The notes: generated by a model not told the origin, from the sequence alone. A DNA stretch of 64,000 nucleotides from Bdellovibrionia bacterium (GCA_030427805.1 JAUICP010000005.1:62001-126000), one strand, 5' to 3'. Counted from the first letter of the stretch, positions 41,836 through 51,862 are shown. Made by a program: numbers and translations.

Positions 41836-42579
41836 GTGCATTTTATTTATAGAATTCGTTCAGTCATTGGAAGTGTACTTTTTGTTATCACGACGCTGAT
41901 ACTCAGTATCGCAATGATCATTGTCGGATATTTGCGAATAAAGACTGTTCAAGATTGGATCGCTCGCATTTGGGGAAATTTATTCTGTCTTTACTATGGT
42001 ATTCGATACACATTGGAAGGTACTGAGAATTTCCCGAAAGGCAGAGGCTTCCTCGTTCTCTTTAATCATCTGAGTCATGCGGACATACCACTTCTATTCG
42101 GCTCCATTCCCATTAGTTTCCGTTTTGGTGCAAAGATCGAACTTTTTAAAATTCCGTTTTTTGGCCCCGCCATGCGCGCCTGTGGTGTGCTCCCTATCGC
42201 CCGTGGTGATCGGAAGAAGGTTTTTCAAGTCTACAAAGAGGCCGAGGCAAAATTTAAAAAGGGGTATAGTTACGGATTAGCTCCAGAGGGAACGCGACAA
42301 GAAAAAGCTGAGATTGGACCTTTTAAAAAAGGACCATTTATTTTTGCGGCTAATGCTAAAGCACCTTTGGTTCCGGTTGTTATAAAGGGGACCCATCAAA
42401 TAATGAAAAAACACTCATTAATGGTTAATGGTAACGCCTTCCGCAGTCATGTTAAACTCAAAGTACTACCACCCACTTATACCGATGATTGGCCCGATGT
42501 CGTTGAAAATAAAGATTTCTTAGAAGAACAGATTGCGGTTATTCGTTCGCAATTTATTCGTGCATACAATGAAATGTAG
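41836..42579 (+). CDS. plsC: 1-acyl-sn-glycerol-3-phosphate acyltransferase
   Basis: PlsC makes phosphatidic acid at the inner membrane. GTG at 41836 follows AGGG at a short spacing. The acyltransferase motifs are FNHLSHADIPLLF (HX4D) and GLAPEGTRQEKA (EGTR), with GVLPIARGD between them and PLVPVVIKG at motif IV. A hydrophobic N-terminal helix (about 9-33) anchors the protein. The length of 247 residues is normal. It is probably translated with the preceding gene, only 5 nt away. Confidence 0.9.
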   Translation: MHFIYRIRSVIGSVLFVITTLILSIAMIIVGYLRIKTVQDWIARIWGNLFCLYYGIRYTLEGTENFPKGRGFLVLFNHLSHADIPLLFGSIPISFRFGAKIELFKIPFFGPAMRACGVLPIARGDRKKVFQVYKEAEAKFKKGYSYGLAPEGTRQEKAEIGPFKKGPFIFAANAKAPLVPVVIKGTHQIMKKHSLMVNGNAFRSHVKLKVLPPTYTDDWPDVVENKDFLEEQIAVIRSQFIRAYNEM

Positions 42580-42649
42580 AAACTGACCCCGTTTAACTCT
42601 CGTCGTCTCGCAAACACAGGAATGTGGATTAGTTTATAAAATGGAGTAT

Positions 42650-44044
42650 TTATTGAACATTTCTAAGGCGCTGCCAGCTGCGGCCGCCGTTTCGCGTGTA
42701 GAAGTGTTCTTTGCTTTTCGTTCCTAGATCGAGCTGAATCAGTATTTGATTGCCTTTTGCATCTTTGGGCTCGATTTTTTCAATTCGGAGTCTCTCGGCA
42801 TTATGGCGCAGGGACTGGGGCAATTTAGAGAGGATTCGATCCCATCTAATGTAGGGCCTAAAACTCGATCCATGATCCGAACTCTGATAGGGACCGACAA
42901 AGATTTTTCCCGAAGTTGATATTGCGATGGGATGGTTTTGATTGTGAAACTGATCGACTTTCTCCCAGCGCTGGCCATCGATCGTTTTATAAATTCCCCC
43001 CGCCGAAACAAATGAAAGTCGTGGAATTTTTGGTGAAGTCGCCATATCAAATAAATTGCGCTTAAAGAGCTGCTTTGAGCTAAGGATGAGCTTGTTCTTC
43101 TGCTCGTGGTTTTCAAGCTGTTTTTCTTCCCATTGAATAGGCCACCAAAACTGACCCTTTCGGCGGATGCTGGATCTTCCCCATCGAACTCTCTTTTCGC
43201 TGAGCTTTATTAAAGGTTCATAGGATTTCAGGGGTTGAACCCGGCTCGAAGAGAAAGACGCTTTTGTATAAATGTAAGAAGGCTGGCCATTGTTTACAAT
43301 AAACTGGCTATCAGTTTTGATTTTGTAAATCGTGTCTTTAACAAGGTCCGCATCGAGGCCACGAATAATTCCCCTTTGTGTGTAAACATCGGTCGCAAAA
43401 TTAAGTCGCGAAAGAACTCCTTGGTTCTGGATGTATCCAGTACGAACACGACCGCCTCGATCCACAAAACGAACTTGGATCCAGTCCTTGGTGAGGTGAG
43501 TGGGGATCAGTCGCCAATTTATGGGTACGTGGGTGATGACTTTAGAGCGATGGTTTGCTTGGGCTCGAAGTGGGAGAGATTTTTTCAGCATGAGATAGCC
43601 GATGTCTTCCTCTTCTGGGATCAAATTGTGAAATTCGATCCATCCAAATCGCCTTGAGTCGTCCAAGAGCTTAACTTTGACCCATTGATTTTTATGCTGG
43701 AGGACTTGGACTCTCGTACCGGGAAAAACATTCCGCATGGGCAAATCATCCCATTTGGGCCGAGCTCTTAGGCTGGGATTTTTGCCAATTTGGGCGAATT
43801 GCGAGAAGAATTCTGAAGGAAGAACATCTCGCGCAGAGACCCAGCCCTGTATCCCTTTAAGGCTTCTGACTCGAAGCCATAGTTGAACAGTCACCTTGTC
43901 TGTATTTTTCTCTAGAATCGATCTACGATAGTGACCTGTTGGAATGGGGTGCTGCGGACTCAAGTAAACGGGGACCGCTCCCACCTCGCTCACTGCCAAG
44001 ATCAACATCATCCATAATGTTGAAACTAATGACTTTCTAAGCAT
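42650..44044 (-). CDS. Exported protein with bacterial SH3-like repeats
   Basis: ATG at 44044 opens a signal peptide (KSLVSTLWMMLILAVSEVGA). Residues about 30-250 contain three SH3-like stretches, seen as VQLWLRVRSLKGIQGWV, VQVLQHKNQWVKVKLLDDSRRFGWI and KSLPLRAQANHRSKV with IQVRFVDRGGRVRTGYI, each ending in the usual GW/GY strand. The C-terminal part has beta-propeller-like strands (GIYKTIDGQRWEKV, HFYTRNGGRSWQRL, as in BNR/Sortilin-like repeats). It probably binds peptidoglycan or another envelope partner. A GGAGG lies 16 nt before the ATG but 7 nt before an in-frame AUA. It is divergent from the porin-like gene. Confidence 0.8.
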   Translation of the reverse strand: MLRKSLVSTLWMMLILAVSEVGAVPVYLSPQHPIPTGHYRRSILEKNTDKVTVQLWLRVRSLKGIQGWVSARDVLPSEFFSQFAQIGKNPSLRARPKWDDLPMRNVFPGTRVQVLQHKNQWVKVKLLDDSRRFGWIEFHNLIPEEEDIGYLMLKKSLPLRAQANHRSKVITHVPINWRLIPTHLTKDWIQVRFVDRGGRVRTGYIQNQGVLSRLNFATDVYTQRGIIRGLDADLVKDTIYKIKTDSQFIVNNGQPSYIYTKASFSSSRVQPLKSYEPLIKLSEKRVRWGRSSIRRKGQFWWPIQWEEKQLENHEQKNKLILSSKQLFKRNLFDMATSPKIPRLSFVSAGGIYKTIDGQRWEKVDQFHNQNHPIAISTSGKIFVGPYQSSDHGSSFRPYIRWDRILSKLPQSLRHNAERLRIEKIEPKDAKGNQILIQLDLGTKSKEHFYTRNGGRSWQRLRNVQ

Positions 44045-44148
44045 ATAGTATATTTTGAGTCCTCCCCCAATTAACCTCAAGACTAGTTTTGGCTGACCTA
44101 GGCCGAGTTTGGCTGGACCCACCAAAGGGGAAAGCAGACAATAGGGTA

Positions 44149-45177
44149 ATGAGGCCTTTGCTTTCTTTCTCTATTTTTTTCATCTGTTTTATACATCTAG
44201 GACAGACTGAAGAAATCGGTAAAATTTCAGTGAGTCAGATCTACCTGAATCCGAGTTTTAATTATCGCGAAATGAATCGCAAATCTGATTTTGATATTGA
44301 TGATTGGTTTGTCGATGTTGATTGGGAAAAGGATGAAGCAATTTCAGGGAAAATCAAACTCGGTGGCCAGAAACTCATGCCCACGGCTCGTTTCTACGAA
44401 AACTCCAATAGTGACGAATTGAATCTACTAGAAGTGTACCCCGAGTTTAAGAAGAGTTGGGGGAGAATTCGTCTGGGACGAATCGAATTACCTTTTTCGA
44501 TGGAGCGATTGCACAGCGAAGAAAAGTGGTGGTTCCCAGAGAGTTTAGTATTGCAAAATTCCTTCGTCGCAAGAAGGGACCTAGGGCTTTACTTCGAAAA
44601 TCAATTTGCCGGTTTTTACACTCAGTGGGCTGTTCACGAGGGAGAGAATGGCGATAACCTCGACTCCCAGTATTGGTTGACGGCTCGTTGGTACTTCAAA
44701 GACAGCCAAGGATTTGTAATTGGTTTTTCAGCACAGACGGGCCGAACCGAGCCGACGAGTACCGATCCACAGGGCACTCGTGCTCCCATTCGCGGATTCC
44801 AGGTCGATGAGAATGCTAAAATTTTTCATTCAAATTTTTTCTTTGGTTGGATTCGGCCTGAGTGGCAATTTGTCTTCGATGGATATTTTGGTGAAAACAG
44901 ACAAGGTGCGGCCGATGAACAGTGGCACAGTCTACGAGCTGATTACAGTCACGACATCAATAAGAACTTATCGGGTTTACTCAGGCTTGATAGTCTAACC
45001 ATCGGCAATAAAACGAGTCGGCCTCGAATCACTGAGATGAGTCTCGGTTTTGCCCTTAAAACAGACTACGAAGACTCAAAATTATTTGTTTATGGTAAGC
45101 GCCGTGACGATCAATTATTGCGTCATCCGGATCATTCGTTTCAGATTACCTGGCGTGTTTCATCGCAAATCCTGTAG
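44149..45177 (+). CDS. Outer-membrane porin-like protein
   Basis: ATG at 44149 is chosen for its signal peptide (LLSFSIFFICFIHLG, then QTEE); a longer frame upstream lacks one. The 342-residue protein has repeated amphipathic strand pairs with aromatic ends (RIRLGRIELPFSMER, YWLTARWYFKD, GFVIGFSAQTGR) and ends ITWRVSSQIL, close to a barrel-closing strand. Phosphate-selective porin O/P-type proteins share this look. The solute is unknown. A 104-nt spacer separates it from the divergent SH3-repeat gene. Confidence 0.72.
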   Translation: MRPLLSFSIFFICFIHLGQTEEIGKISVSQIYLNPSFNYREMNRKSDFDIDDWFVDVDWEKDEAISGKIKLGGQKLMPTARFYENSNSDELNLLEVYPEFKKSWGRIRLGRIELPFSMERLHSEEKWWFPESLVLQNSFVARRDLGLYFENQFAGFYTQWAVHEGENGDNLDSQYWLTARWYFKDSQGFVIGFSAQTGRTEPTSTDPQGTRAPIRGFQVDENAKIFHSNFFFGWIRPEWQFVFDGYFGENRQGAADEQWHSLRADYSHDINKNLSGLLRLDSLTIGNKTSRPRITEMSLGFALKTDYEDSKLFVYGKRRDDQLLRHPDHSFQITWRVSSQIL

Positions 45178-45288
45178 ATAAAGTCCTAAATTGTCTCATT
45201 GTTGGGTCCCATTCTGAGAATTTCGCAAGGCTTGTTAATGTCCTGTAAAGAGCACATAAATAGGGGCTAAATTACCGATAAGACTGAG

Positions 45289-46740
45289 ATGGGTCGATTT
45301 AATTTTTCCAAGATGAAAGCTGCATTTTCGGTAGCTGTCCTTTTGACAGTCGCATTGATTGTCATGCTGTTTTGGACATCGAGACAATCCCTTCACTTTA
45401 TTCGCACACTTGAAAAGGTTCACTTTCCAGCCATTGAAGTTTCATTAAATACCATTAAGGTTGAAGAGAAGATTTTTGGAGAGCTCAGTAGAGAGCTATT
45501 TCTCGGTGAAATTTCAACAGAACTCGATAATCTTCTCCCGAGTTTTAAGGAGTTAACGGCTCAACTCTTTGAATTTTCCAGTGATTATGATCACTGGGGA
45601 ATTGAAATCGCCGAGCAAAGTTATATCCGAAATAAATCCTTCAACGACTATATTTTCTTAGTCGAAGAAATTCGCTCTACATTGAGAGAGGGTGAACTTC
45701 TAGAAGCTCAAGAAATGTTAAGTTCCGTTGAGTTTGTCGATCTCCGTGCTCAGATCCAAGAACAAATGGAAAAAGAAGTTCAATACATTTTTGGTCTTAA
45801 AAACAGAGTTGTGAGTGAATACAACAGTCACCTCAATTACTTTTTGTGGGAGCTTTTTATTAGCTTCCTTTTTCTGGGGTCAACCTGGTTTTTTATGATT
45901 CGTGCCTACAACCGAAGCCTTAACGAAAAGAAAGAGGCCGAGGAAAGGTACGAAAAACAAAGAATTCTCTCGGCTCAAAATATGAAACTGGTAGCGATCG
46001 GTGAAATGGCGGGTAATATTGCCCACGAAATCAACAACCCTCTCGCGGTTATCAGAGGCTACAGCCAGCAACTCATTCGATTGCGAGATAGCGACAAAGA
46101 GATTAGTCCGCAAAAGACTGAAGAGATGCTCGAAAAAATTATTCGCACAACAGATCGAATTTCAAATATTGTAAAAAGCTTGCTAAAGCTTAGTCGAAAA
46201 TCGGTCAACTCAGAAAAGATATGGCAAAGTTTGGACGCCATTGTCGAAGACTCGGTTAATCTTTGCGGAGAAAAATTTACCAATTTAGGTATTCAACTAG
46301 AGGTCGATCTATCGAATACGGATAAGTACTTAATAAACTGTCACCCCATTGAAATTTCACAGGTGATTCTCAACCTTCTCAATAACTCGGCGGATGCTAT
46401 TGAAGGCTTCGACGAGCCTTGGATCCGCGTTCGATCAAGAGTTGTCAAAGGGGATCGACTGCAACTGACCATTACCGACTCTGGAGAGGGCATACCAGAG
46501 ACAATTCGAGAAAAGATCATGACGCCTTATTTTTCTACTAAACCCGAAGGGAAGGGGACTGGTTTGGGTTTGAGTATTTCTTCTTCAATTATTGCCGAAT
46601 CGGGAGGCTTCCTCTTTTACAATGATGGGGCGAAGAACACGGAGTTTGTGATTGAATTTCCGGCAGTTAGGGAGGGAGCTCGTGAAGCCTCGGCCCTGAC
46701 TTCCGCAAAAGCGAAAAATTCCAAAAAAACAGCCGCTTAA
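45289..46740 (+). CDS. Membrane sensor histidine kinase
   Basis: Two transmembrane helices (about 11-30 and 185-205) enclose a 155-residue periplasmic, mostly helical sensor without a recognised name. After a coiled linker (NEKKEAEERYEKQ) the phosphoacceptor is H246 in GNIAHEINNPLAVI. The ATPase has the N box LNLLNNSADAIEG, G1 ITDSGEGIPE and G2 GKGTGLGLSIS. The cytoplasmic C-terminus ends in an Ala/Lys tail. No receiver gene lies beside it, so it is an orphan kinase. The following dehydrogenase gene is 92 nt away, without a strong terminator between. Confidence 0.9.
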   Translation: MGRFNFSKMKAAFSVAVLLTVALIVMLFWTSRQSLHFIRTLEKVHFPAIEVSLNTIKVEEKIFGELSRELFLGEISTELDNLLPSFKELTAQLFEFSSDYDHWGIEIAEQSYIRNKSFNDYIFLVEEIRSTLREGELLEAQEMLSSVEFVDLRAQIQEQMEKEVQYIFGLKNRVVSEYNSHLNYFLWELFISFLFLGSTWFFMIRAYNRSLNEKKEAEERYEKQRILSAQNMKLVAIGEMAGNIAHEINNPLAVIRGYSQQLIRLRDSDKEISPQKTEEMLEKIIRTTDRISNIVKSLLKLSRKSVNSEKIWQSLDAIVEDSVNLCGEKFTNLGIQLEVDLSNTDKYLINCHPIEISQVILNLLNNSADAIEGFDEPWIRVRSRVVKGDRLQLTITDSGEGIPETIREKIMTPYFSTKPEGKGTGLGLSISSSIIAESGGFLFYNDGAKNTEFVIEFPAVREGAREASALTSAKAKNSKKTAA

Positions 46741-46832
46741 GTCCCTAAAAAGGGCCTTCAATTTTTGACCTCCTTTCCACTTCCAGTTATAAGTAGCTCT
46801 TAAATGTTTTGATAACTAACTAGGAGCGTCAA

Positions 46833-47696
46833 ATGAGTATTAAACAAGTTGCCGTTATTGGAGCCGGGCAAATGGGAAATGGGATTGCCCAAGTCCTCGC
46901 AATGAAAAATTTCGATGTGATCATGTTGGATGTTTCTAAAGATGCTCTCGATCGAGGGATGGCCACAATTACAAAAAGTTGTGACCGCCTTATTAAAAAA
47001 GAAAAAATGACAGCCGATGAAAAAACGGCACTTCTTTCTCGAATCACCTGTACCGAGTCCTATGGCGACTTGAAGAATGCCGATATGGCCATCGAGGCAG
47101 CCACAGAGAATGTGGACCTTAAGCTTAAAATTTTTAAAGAGCTCGATAAGAGTCTTCCTGAAAAGGCCTTGTTGTGTACGAATACTTCGTCAATTTCTAT
47201 TACTAAAATTGCAGCCGTTACTTCGCGACCCGAAAAGGTGGCCGGGATGCACTTTATGAATCCGGTGCCAATTATGGTCTTAGTTGAAGGGATTCGTGGA
47301 CTGCAAACAAGTGATGATACTTTTAACTCTGTTCGTGCTCTGGCTGAAGAGTTGGGAAAAGTTTTTGTTGAGGGCCGCGATATGCCAGGATTTATCGTCA
47401 ATCGAATCCTTATGCCCATGATTAACGAAGCGACCTACGCCCTTTATGAGGGAATTGCCGATGTTGAGGGGATTGATCAAGCCATGAAGCTTGGCACGAA
47501 TCAGCCGATGGGACCATTAACTCTTGCCGATTTTATCGGTTTGGATACCTGTTTAGCGATCATGAATGTACTCCATGATGGGCTTGGAGATTCAAAGTAT
47601 CGACCGTGCCCTCTTTTGGTTAAGTATGTTGAGGCGGGATGGCTCGGTCGAAAAACCGGCCGCGGTTTTTACGACTATGAAGGAGGGAAGGCCTAA
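46833..47696 (+). CDS. 3-hydroxyacyl-CoA (3-hydroxybutyryl-CoA) dehydrogenase
   Basis: Interconverts 3-hydroxyacyl-CoA and acetoacyl-CoA with NAD(P). ATG at 46833 follows AGGAG. The N-terminal nucleotide loop is [12 protein letters not shown], the catalytic His lies in [12 protein letters not shown], and [16 protein letters not shown] leads into the helical C-terminal domain ending [11 protein letters not shown]. The 287-residue length is that of the stand-alone HBDH type. It overlaps the hydratase gene as TAATG, and both precede icmF in one probable operon. Confidence 0.93.
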   Translation: MSIKQVAVIGAGQMGNGIAQVLAMKNFDVIMLDVSKDALDRGMATITKSCDRLIKKEKMTADEKTALLSRITCTESYGDLKNADMAIEAATENVDLKLKIFKELDKSLPEKALLCTNTSSISITKIAAVTSRPEKVAGMHFMNPVPIMVLVEGIRGLQTSDDTFNSVRALAEELGKVFVEGRDMPGFIVNRILMPMINEATYALYEGIADVEGIDQAMKLGTNQPMGPLTLADFIGLDTCLAIMNVLHDGLGDSKYRPCPLLVKYVEAGWLGRKTGRGFYDYEGGKA

Positions 47697-48472
47697 TGAG
47701 TGCTGTAGAATTAAGTATTGAAAATGGTATTGCCCTTTTAAAGGTCAATCGACCCAAAGCCTTAAACGCACTTAATATCGAGGTGCTCAACGGAATTGAT
47801 GAAGCCATCACTAAAGTTCAAGGCGATAAATCGATTCGCTCCATGATTGTAACCGGCGAAGGGGACAAGGCTTTTGTCGCCGGTGCTGATATCAAAGAAA
47901 TTGACCAGCTCGATGAGAAGACGGCCTTTGAATTTGCGCAAAAAGGGCAAAGTATTTTTCGTCGCTTTGAAAAGCTAAAAATTCCGGTCATTGCGGCCGT
48001 GAATGGGTTTGCTCTCGGTGGAGGCTTAGAACTCGCTTTAAGTTGTGATTTCATTATTGCCAGTGGTAATGCTCAATTTGGATTGCCCGAGTGTACTCTC
48101 GGCTTGATTCCAGGGTTTGGCGGCACGGTGAGACTGGCTCGAAGAATTGGTCCCCATTTGGCGAAGGAACTCACATTTAGCGGAAACTTTTATTCGGCCG
48201 AAGATGCCTACCGCATGGGGCTTGTCAGCCGAGTGGTTGAGCGTGAACAATTGCTGAGTGAAGCCCAAAAGATGGCCCAAACTTTTGCTAAGAGAGCACC
48301 ACTGGCTCTTGCGGGTATTAAGGCTTCAATCGACAAGGGCATGGATTGTGGAGTCGATCAAGCCCTAGAAATTGAAGCCCAAGTTTTTTCTCGTCTTTTT
48401 AACTCAAAAGATCGAGAAGAAGGGACAAAAGCTTTTATCGAGAAGCGAACTCCCAATTTTACAGGCGAATAA
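47696..48472 (+). CDS. Enoyl-CoA hydratase (crotonase family)
   Basis: Adds water to 2-enoyl-CoA in beta-oxidation. ATG at 47696 overlaps the stop of the dehydrogenase. The oxyanion hole comes from FVAGADIKEI and NGFALGGGLELALSCD; the active Glu positions lie there and in GLPECTLGLIPGFGG. The length of 258 residues is usual. Paired with the upstream dehydrogenase it rebuilds the two activities of FadJ as separate proteins, probably for short chains that feed IcmF. Confidence 0.93.
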   Translation: MSAVELSIENGIALLKVNRPKALNALNIEVLNGIDEAITKVQGDKSIRSMIVTGEGDKAFVAGADIKEIDQLDEKTAFEFAQKGQSIFRRFEKLKIPVIAAVNGFALGGGLELALSCDFIIASGNAQFGLPECTLGLIPGFGGTVRLARRIGPHLAKELTFSGNFYSAEDAYRMGLVSRVVEREQLLSEAQKMAQTFAKRAPLALAGIKASIDKGMDCGVDQALEIEAQVFSRLFNSKDREEGTKAFIEKRTPNFTGE

Positions 48473-48497
48473 GAGATAGAATTTTAGAGGAGTATGA

Positions 48498-51400
48498 GTG
48501 AGCTATCAGCCTAAGAACCCTATTCGAATTGTGACCGCAGCCTCTCTTTTTGATGGGCACGATGCGAGTATTAATTTAATGCGTAGACTTCTTCAAGATG
48601 CCGGTGCCGAAGTGATCCATTTGGGTCACAATCGTTCAGTAATGGATGTGGTGACCGCAGCTCTTCAAGAAGGAGCCCAAGGAATATGTCTTTCTTCTTA
48701 CCAGGGAGGTCATGTTGAGTACTTTAAGTATGCAAAGGACCTATTGCGCTCGGTAGGTGCTGATTACGTTAAAATTTATGGTGGCGGCGGCGGTGTCATT
48801 GTTCACGATGAAAAACGAGATCTTGAGGCCTACGGCATCGACTATATTTTTCACCCAGAAGACGGGCGAAAACTTGGCTTAGAAGGGATGATTGAGGTCA
48901 TCATTAAGGGCTGTGACTTTAATTTACAAGAGGTCGAACTCAACCTGAGTAATAAAGAAAAGCTCGAACGCCGAGAGGACATGCCCCATAAACTTCTTGG
49001 AGTCGCTCTTGATTTTATAGATCGTGGCGAGAAGATTCCAGCGGAACTTAATAAAGCGCTCGAAAGCTTTGCATTAAATCGTAAAGAGTCTCCACTTGTT
49101 TTAGGTGTAACCGGAACGGGTGGGGCTGGGAAGTCGAGTCTTGTCGATGAACTCATGGGTCGATTTTTAAATTTCAATAAAGACTTAAAGATCGCTACAA
49201 TTTGCGTAGACCCATCGAAGAGAAAGACCGGTGGAGCCCTCCTTGGGGATCGGATTCGCATGAACTCACTGAGTCGAAAAGGGAGCTTTATGCGTTCTGT
49301 CGCCTCTCGAGGTTCAGGAAGTGAAATTGCTCAAAGCCTTCCTCCTATGCTCGAATTTTTAAAAGGCATGGATTTCGATTTAATTATTGCTGAAACTTCG
49401 GGAATTGGTCAGGCCAACGTAGCTATTACAGAAGTGTCCGACCTCAGTCTTTACGTAATGACTTCAGAGTTTGGTGCCCAAAGCCAGCTCGAAAAAATCG
49501 ATATGATTGATTACGCCGACTTGATTGCGATCAATAAGGCCGATCACAGGGGGTCGCTCGATGCCCTACGAGATGTGAGAAAGCAGTACAAAAGATCGCG
49601 AAAGCTCTTTGAAGCAAAAGATGAAGATATTCCGGTCTTTCTGACCCAAGCCGCTCAGTTTAATGATATTGGCGCCAATGAGCTCTTCTTTTCTTTGCTG
49701 GGTCTACTCAGCGGAAAGGATTCTCGGAAAGACTTTTTCAATCTATCCGATGAGGAAAAAAATAAAATTCGTGGAGTTGAGCAACAATCTATTATTCCTC
49801 CTGCTCGACAAAATTATTTGGCCGAAATCGTAAAATCAGTGCGCGATTACAAATCTAAAACAGAAGTTAAAGCGATTCAGGCCAGTAAACTTGGGGCCAT
49901 CGAAAATCTTCGCGATGACCTAAAGAACGCTGGGCAGGACCTAGATACCTTAAAAGGGACTCTTGAAGCTCAGTTCGAGAAATCAGAATTAGATCGACTT
50001 CATAATTGGGATCAAGAGATCGACACTTACAAAAAAGATGAGTACGTCTATGAGGTCCGCGGGAAAGAAATTCGCCAGCCTCTTGTTGTCGAAACATTAA
50101 GTCATACTAAAATTAAGCGGGTCGAGCCGCCGAGATATGCCGACTGGGGTGATCGTTATCGCTACTTCCGACTCGAAAACTTTCCTGGGCAATTTCCTTA
50201 CACGGCGGGTGTCTTTCCTTTAAAAAGAATCGGTGAAGATCCCACACGGATGTTTGCCGGCGAAGGACCACCAGAGCGTACCAACAAACGATTTCATTAC
50301 CTATCGAAAGACCAACCTGCCAAACGCCTGTCGACGGCTTTTGATTCAGTCACCTTGTACGGAAATGATCCTGACAAGCGCCCTGATATTTACGGTAAAG
50401 TCGGTGAGAGTGGTGTTAGTATCTGTACTCTCAATGACATGAAGAAACTTTACGCAGGATTTGATCTTTGTGACCCAAAAACTTCAGTTTCTATGACGAT
50501 CAATGGACCTGCGCCCATGATTCTGGCCTTTTTTCTGAATGCGGCTCTCGATCAGCAAGTGGAGAAAAAAGAAAAAGAACTGGGACGGCCTCTCAAAGAT
50601 AATGAACTCTCTGAACTTAAAGAGTTCACCCTGCAAAACGTTCGAGGAACGGTTCAAGCTGATATCTTAAAAGAAGATCAGGGGCAGAATACTTGCATCT
50701 TTTCGATCGATTTTGCCCTCAAAATGATGGGGGATATTCAACAGTATTTTATCGATCATAAAGTTCGAAACTTTTATTCAGTCAGTATTTCTGGCTACCA
50801 TATTGCCGAAGCGGGAGCGAATCCTATTTCGCAACTGGCATTTACTTTGAGCAATGCTTTTACATTTGTTGAATATTATTTAAGCCGTGGAATGGATATT
50901 AATGAGTTCGCACCGAACCTCTCGTTTTTCTTCTCGAATGGATTGGATCCTGAGTATTCAGTCATCGGTCGGGTGGCACGAAGAATTTGGGCCGTGGCCA
51001 TGCGCGACCTTTATGGGGCCAATGACCGATCTCAGAAGTTAAAATATCATATTCAAACCTCGGGACGATCACTGCACGCTCAAGAAATTGATTTCAATGA
51101 TATTCGTACGACCTTGCAGGCCTTAATTGCCGTTAATGATAATTGTAATTCTCTTCATACTAATGCCTACGATGAGGCGATTACGACTCCCACGGAGGAG
51201 TCGGTTCGAAGGGCCATGGCCATTCAAATGATTATCAATAAAGAATTTGGTGCGGCCAAAAACGAAAATCCAAACCAAGGTTCTTTCTTCTTAGAAGAGC
51301 TCACTCATTTGGTTGAAGAATCCGTTCTCGATGAGTTTATGCGAATTAACGAGCGCGGTGGAGTTCTTGGAGCCATGGAAACCCAGTATCAACGCGGAAA

Positions 51401-51752
51401 AATTCAGGAAGAGTCCATGTATTATGAAACCCTTAAGCACAATGGCGATATGCCAATTGTTGGGGTCAATACGTTCATTAATCCTGAGACCCAAGTTGAT
51501 GGCTATGAGCCTCCTAAAATCGAGTTAGCCCGAGCTTCCTATGAAGAAAAGGACTATCAACTCAATAATTTGCTGGCTTACCAGAAAGAGCATGAAAAGG
51601 CTGCTTCTTCGGCATTGAAAGGGCTCAAAGAAGCCGCTCTTTCGGGCGAGAATATTTTTGCTGCCCTCATGGAGGCCGCTCGATACTGTTCCCTTCACCA
51701 GATGACTCAAACCCTGTTTGAGGCCGGTGGGGAGTACCGAAGAAACCTTTAA
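48498..51752 (+). CDS. icmF: Fused isobutyryl-CoA mutase
   Basis: Interconverts isobutyryl-CoA and n-butyryl-CoA using adenosylcobalamin. GTG at 48498 follows AGAGGAG; the nearby ATG leads to an early stop. Domain order is B12-binding (about 1-145; SLFDGHDASINLM with the base-off His), a MeaB-like G domain (about 185-430; Walker A GTGGAGKSSL at about 206-215), then the mutase barrel. Phe586 (TRMFAGEG) and Gln730 (DQGQNTC) are 144 residues apart, as are the known specificity residues Phe598 and Gln742 of characterised IcmF, so isobutyryl-CoA use is expected. It ends the operon with hydratase and dehydrogenase and lies before a terminator. Confidence 0.95.
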   Translation: MSYQPKNPIRIVTAASLFDGHDASINLMRRLLQDAGAEVIHLGHNRSVMDVVTAALQEGAQGICLSSYQGGHVEYFKYAKDLLRSVGADYVKIYGGGGGVIVHDEKRDLEAYGIDYIFHPEDGRKLGLEGMIEVIIKGCDFNLQEVELNLSNKEKLERREDMPHKLLGVALDFIDRGEKIPAELNKALESFALNRKESPLVLGVTGTGGAGKSSLVDELMGRFLNFNKDLKIATICVDPSKRKTGGALLGDRIRMNSLSRKGSFMRSVASRGSGSEIAQSLPPMLEFLKGMDFDLIIAETSGIGQANVAITEVSDLSLYVMTSEFGAQSQLEKIDMIDYADLIAINKADHRGSLDALRDVRKQYKRSRKLFEAKDEDIPVFLTQAAQFNDIGANELFFSLLGLLSGKDSRKDFFNLSDEEKNKIRGVEQQSIIPPARQNYLAEIVKSVRDYKSKTEVKAIQASKLGAIENLRDDLKNAGQDLDTLKGTLEAQFEKSELDRLHNWDQEIDTYKKDEYVYEVRGKEIRQPLVVETLSHTKIKRVEPPRYADWGDRYRYFRLENFPGQFPYTAGVFPLKRIGEDPTRMFAGEGPPERTNKRFHYLSKDQPAKRLSTAFDSVTLYGNDPDKRPDIYGKVGESGVSICTLNDMKKLYAGFDLCDPKTSVSMTINGPAPMILAFFLNAALDQQVEKKEKELGRPLKDNELSELKEFTLQNVRGTVQADILKEDQGQNTCIFSIDFALKMMGDIQQYFIDHKVRNFYSVSISGYHIAEAGANPISQLAFTLSNAFTFVEYYLSRGMDINEFAPNLSFFFSNGLDPEYSVIGRVARRIWAVAMRDLYGANDRSQKLKYHIQTSGRSLHAQEIDFNDIRTTLQALIAVNDNCNSLHTNAYDEAITTPTEESVRRAMAIQMIINKEFGAAKNENPNQGSFFLEELTHLVEESVLDEFMRINERGGVLGAMETQYQRGKIQEESMYYETLKHNGDMPIVGVNTFINPETQVDGYEPPKIELARASYEEKDYQLNNLLAYQKEHEKAASSALKGLKEAALSGENIFAALMEAARYCSLHQMTQTLFEAGGEYRRNL

Positions 51753-51772
51753 TAGAGGGTCTAAGTAGCTGA

Positions 51773-51798
51773 AAAAACGAAAGTTCCTTTTCGTTTTT
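51773..51798 (+). terminator. Probable terminator after icmF
   Basis: AAAAACGAAA (51773-51782) pairs with TTTCGTTTTT (51789-51798) around GTTCCT. The stem is all-AT except one CG pair; the T run is inside the stem end. It could work in both directions. Confidence 0.55.
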
Positions 51799-51862
51799 GG
51801 CTCAAAAGATGAATAATATTCAAGGCTTCACGGAACCCTTGAAGCCGCTGACGCGCCGTATT

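Noticed and set aside
46741-46770. CCCTAAAAAGGG stem after the histidine kinase gene as a terminator
   Set aside because: Only 4-5 bp of stem and the T run is displaced by several bases; read-through into the next operon cannot be excluded.
48498-51752. Pivalyl-CoA mutase rather than IcmF, because of Leu in AGVFPLKR
   Set aside because: The specificity Phe is the one in TRMFAGEG, not in AGVFPxKR; both specificity residues match IcmF.
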